This document shows positions 23,708 through 23,955 of a DNA stretch of 23,955 bases, in pieces. The translations under genes and the position numbers were made by a program. This stretch comes from Bacteroides sp. (GTDB lineage: Bacteria > Bacteroidota > Bacteroidia > Bacteroidales > Bacteroidaceae). The stretch spans positions 1 through 23,955 of the forward strand of contig JASLIW010000108.1 of assembly GCA_030152865.1 (NCBI GenBank), written 5' to 3'. The notes under the pieces are model-generated. The model worked only from the letters and a program-made list of their open reading frames with translations. It was not told the DNA's origin and made no database searches. Position 1 is the stretch's first letter, and every line of letters begins with the position of its first letter.

Positions 23708-23955
23708 ATTTACTAAACTTATACTACTATTCCTTATAAAGTCGTTTTTTACCTTTTCAATAGATAAAACTTTGCAAATGGATTTAAGTTTTGAGAAGAA
23801 ATGCTTGAAGAAATAATAAGCTTGGACAAATTTTAAAAGAGATATTACCTCTTTATATATCTAGAGATATAAAAGGAGCTCTAGCAGAGTAGATCAGTAG
23901 CTTTAAAGTAAGCTGGACTTCTTTTTCTTACGATCTGGGTATGATATGAATGAAA
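23708..23955. other. AT-rich stretch without a supported gene
   Basis: I see no reading frame of useful length on either strand, no tRNA and no clear promoter. A weak hairpin is at 23856-23871 (TATATC/GATATA around TAGA). A frame open from the right edge on the minus strand ends at 23903 after 16 codons with a Lys/Ser-rich end; it may be the C-terminus of a neighbouring gene but is too short to call. Confidence 0.6.

Noticed and set aside
23856..23871. Weak AT-rich hairpin TATATC/GATATA
   Set aside because: Only 6 bp of A-T rich stem with no T-run or gene to serve; likely chance.
23903..23953. Minus-strand frame open from the right edge, 16 codons with a Lys/Ser-rich end
   Set aside because: Too short to tell from chance; the part outside the window would decide.
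1..23955. Mobile elements, CRISPR arrays, defence or phage islands
   Set aside because: No regularly spaced repeats, transposase, integrase, phage or defence genes; tRNA genes at 11848 and 23587 are not flanked by attachment-site duplications that I can see.

Overview
The window looks like core chromosome of a Bacteroidota species, most likely in the order Bacteroidales. The evidence is: matches to the TAnnTTTG -7 promoter element before many genes; few recognisable Shine-Dalgarno sequences; a two-subunit methylmalonyl-CoA mutase; a lysyl-tRNA synthetase with a long C-terminal extension; the order lysS-gpsA-pgi; a large CarboxypepD_reg/plug/beta-barrel outer membrane protein; and a DUF3822 gene fused in sequence to rsmD. 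The DNA is AT-rich and even in texture, with no sign of recent transfer. I see no transposase, integrase, phage gene, CRISPR array or defence island.

Layout, left to right. (1) 1-2493, minus: methylmalonyl-CoA mutase, small subunit then large subunit (the large one runs off the left edge). This B12-dependent step interconverts succinyl-CoA and methylmalonyl-CoA in the propionate pathway. (2) 2737-4431, plus: an AspT/YidE-type membrane transporter with two RCK_C domains, closed by a strong bidirectional terminator. (3) 4507-6528, minus: a MATE exporter followed by a cytidylate-kinase-like protein, probably one operon. (4) 6750-11738, plus: lysS, gpsA, pgi and a HAD phosphatase/phosphomutase, separated in places by hairpin terminators. 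(5) 11848-11921, minus: tRNA-Arg(CCG). (6) 12125-13840, plus: asnA and ung, 12 bases apart. (7) 13857-15293, minus: a RecD/Dda-like superfamily 1 helicase. (8) 15389-17492, plus: a single-pass membrane protein with a pilin-like look, a DUF3822 protein and rsmD. (9) 17487-22265, minus: cardiolipin synthase, a large outer membrane beta-barrel protein and a small four-helix membrane protein. (10) 22419-23489, plus: aroB. (11) 23587-23664, plus: tRNA-Pro(GGG) with a clear promoter and terminator. The last 250 bases hold no gene I can support.

Most genes are housekeeping: central carbon metabolism (mut, pgi, gpsA), phospholipid synthesis (gpsA makes glycerol-3-phosphate, cls makes cardiolipin), translation (lysS, two tRNAs, rsmD), amino acid synthesis (asnA, aroB) and DNA repair (ung, helicase). 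The least explained part is the pair at 15389-16947. One protein has a pseudopilin-like N-terminal half; its neighbour, a DUF3822 protein, has a strand pattern that could be an actin-like (PilM/GspL-type) fold. This is the best candidate for an undescribed system here, but it rests on inference from sequence pattern only. Other points worth a look are an inverted repeat at the predicted mut transcription start, a palindrome upstream of asnA, the hairpin just before gpsA, and an Arg/Gly-rich tail on the outer membrane protein.
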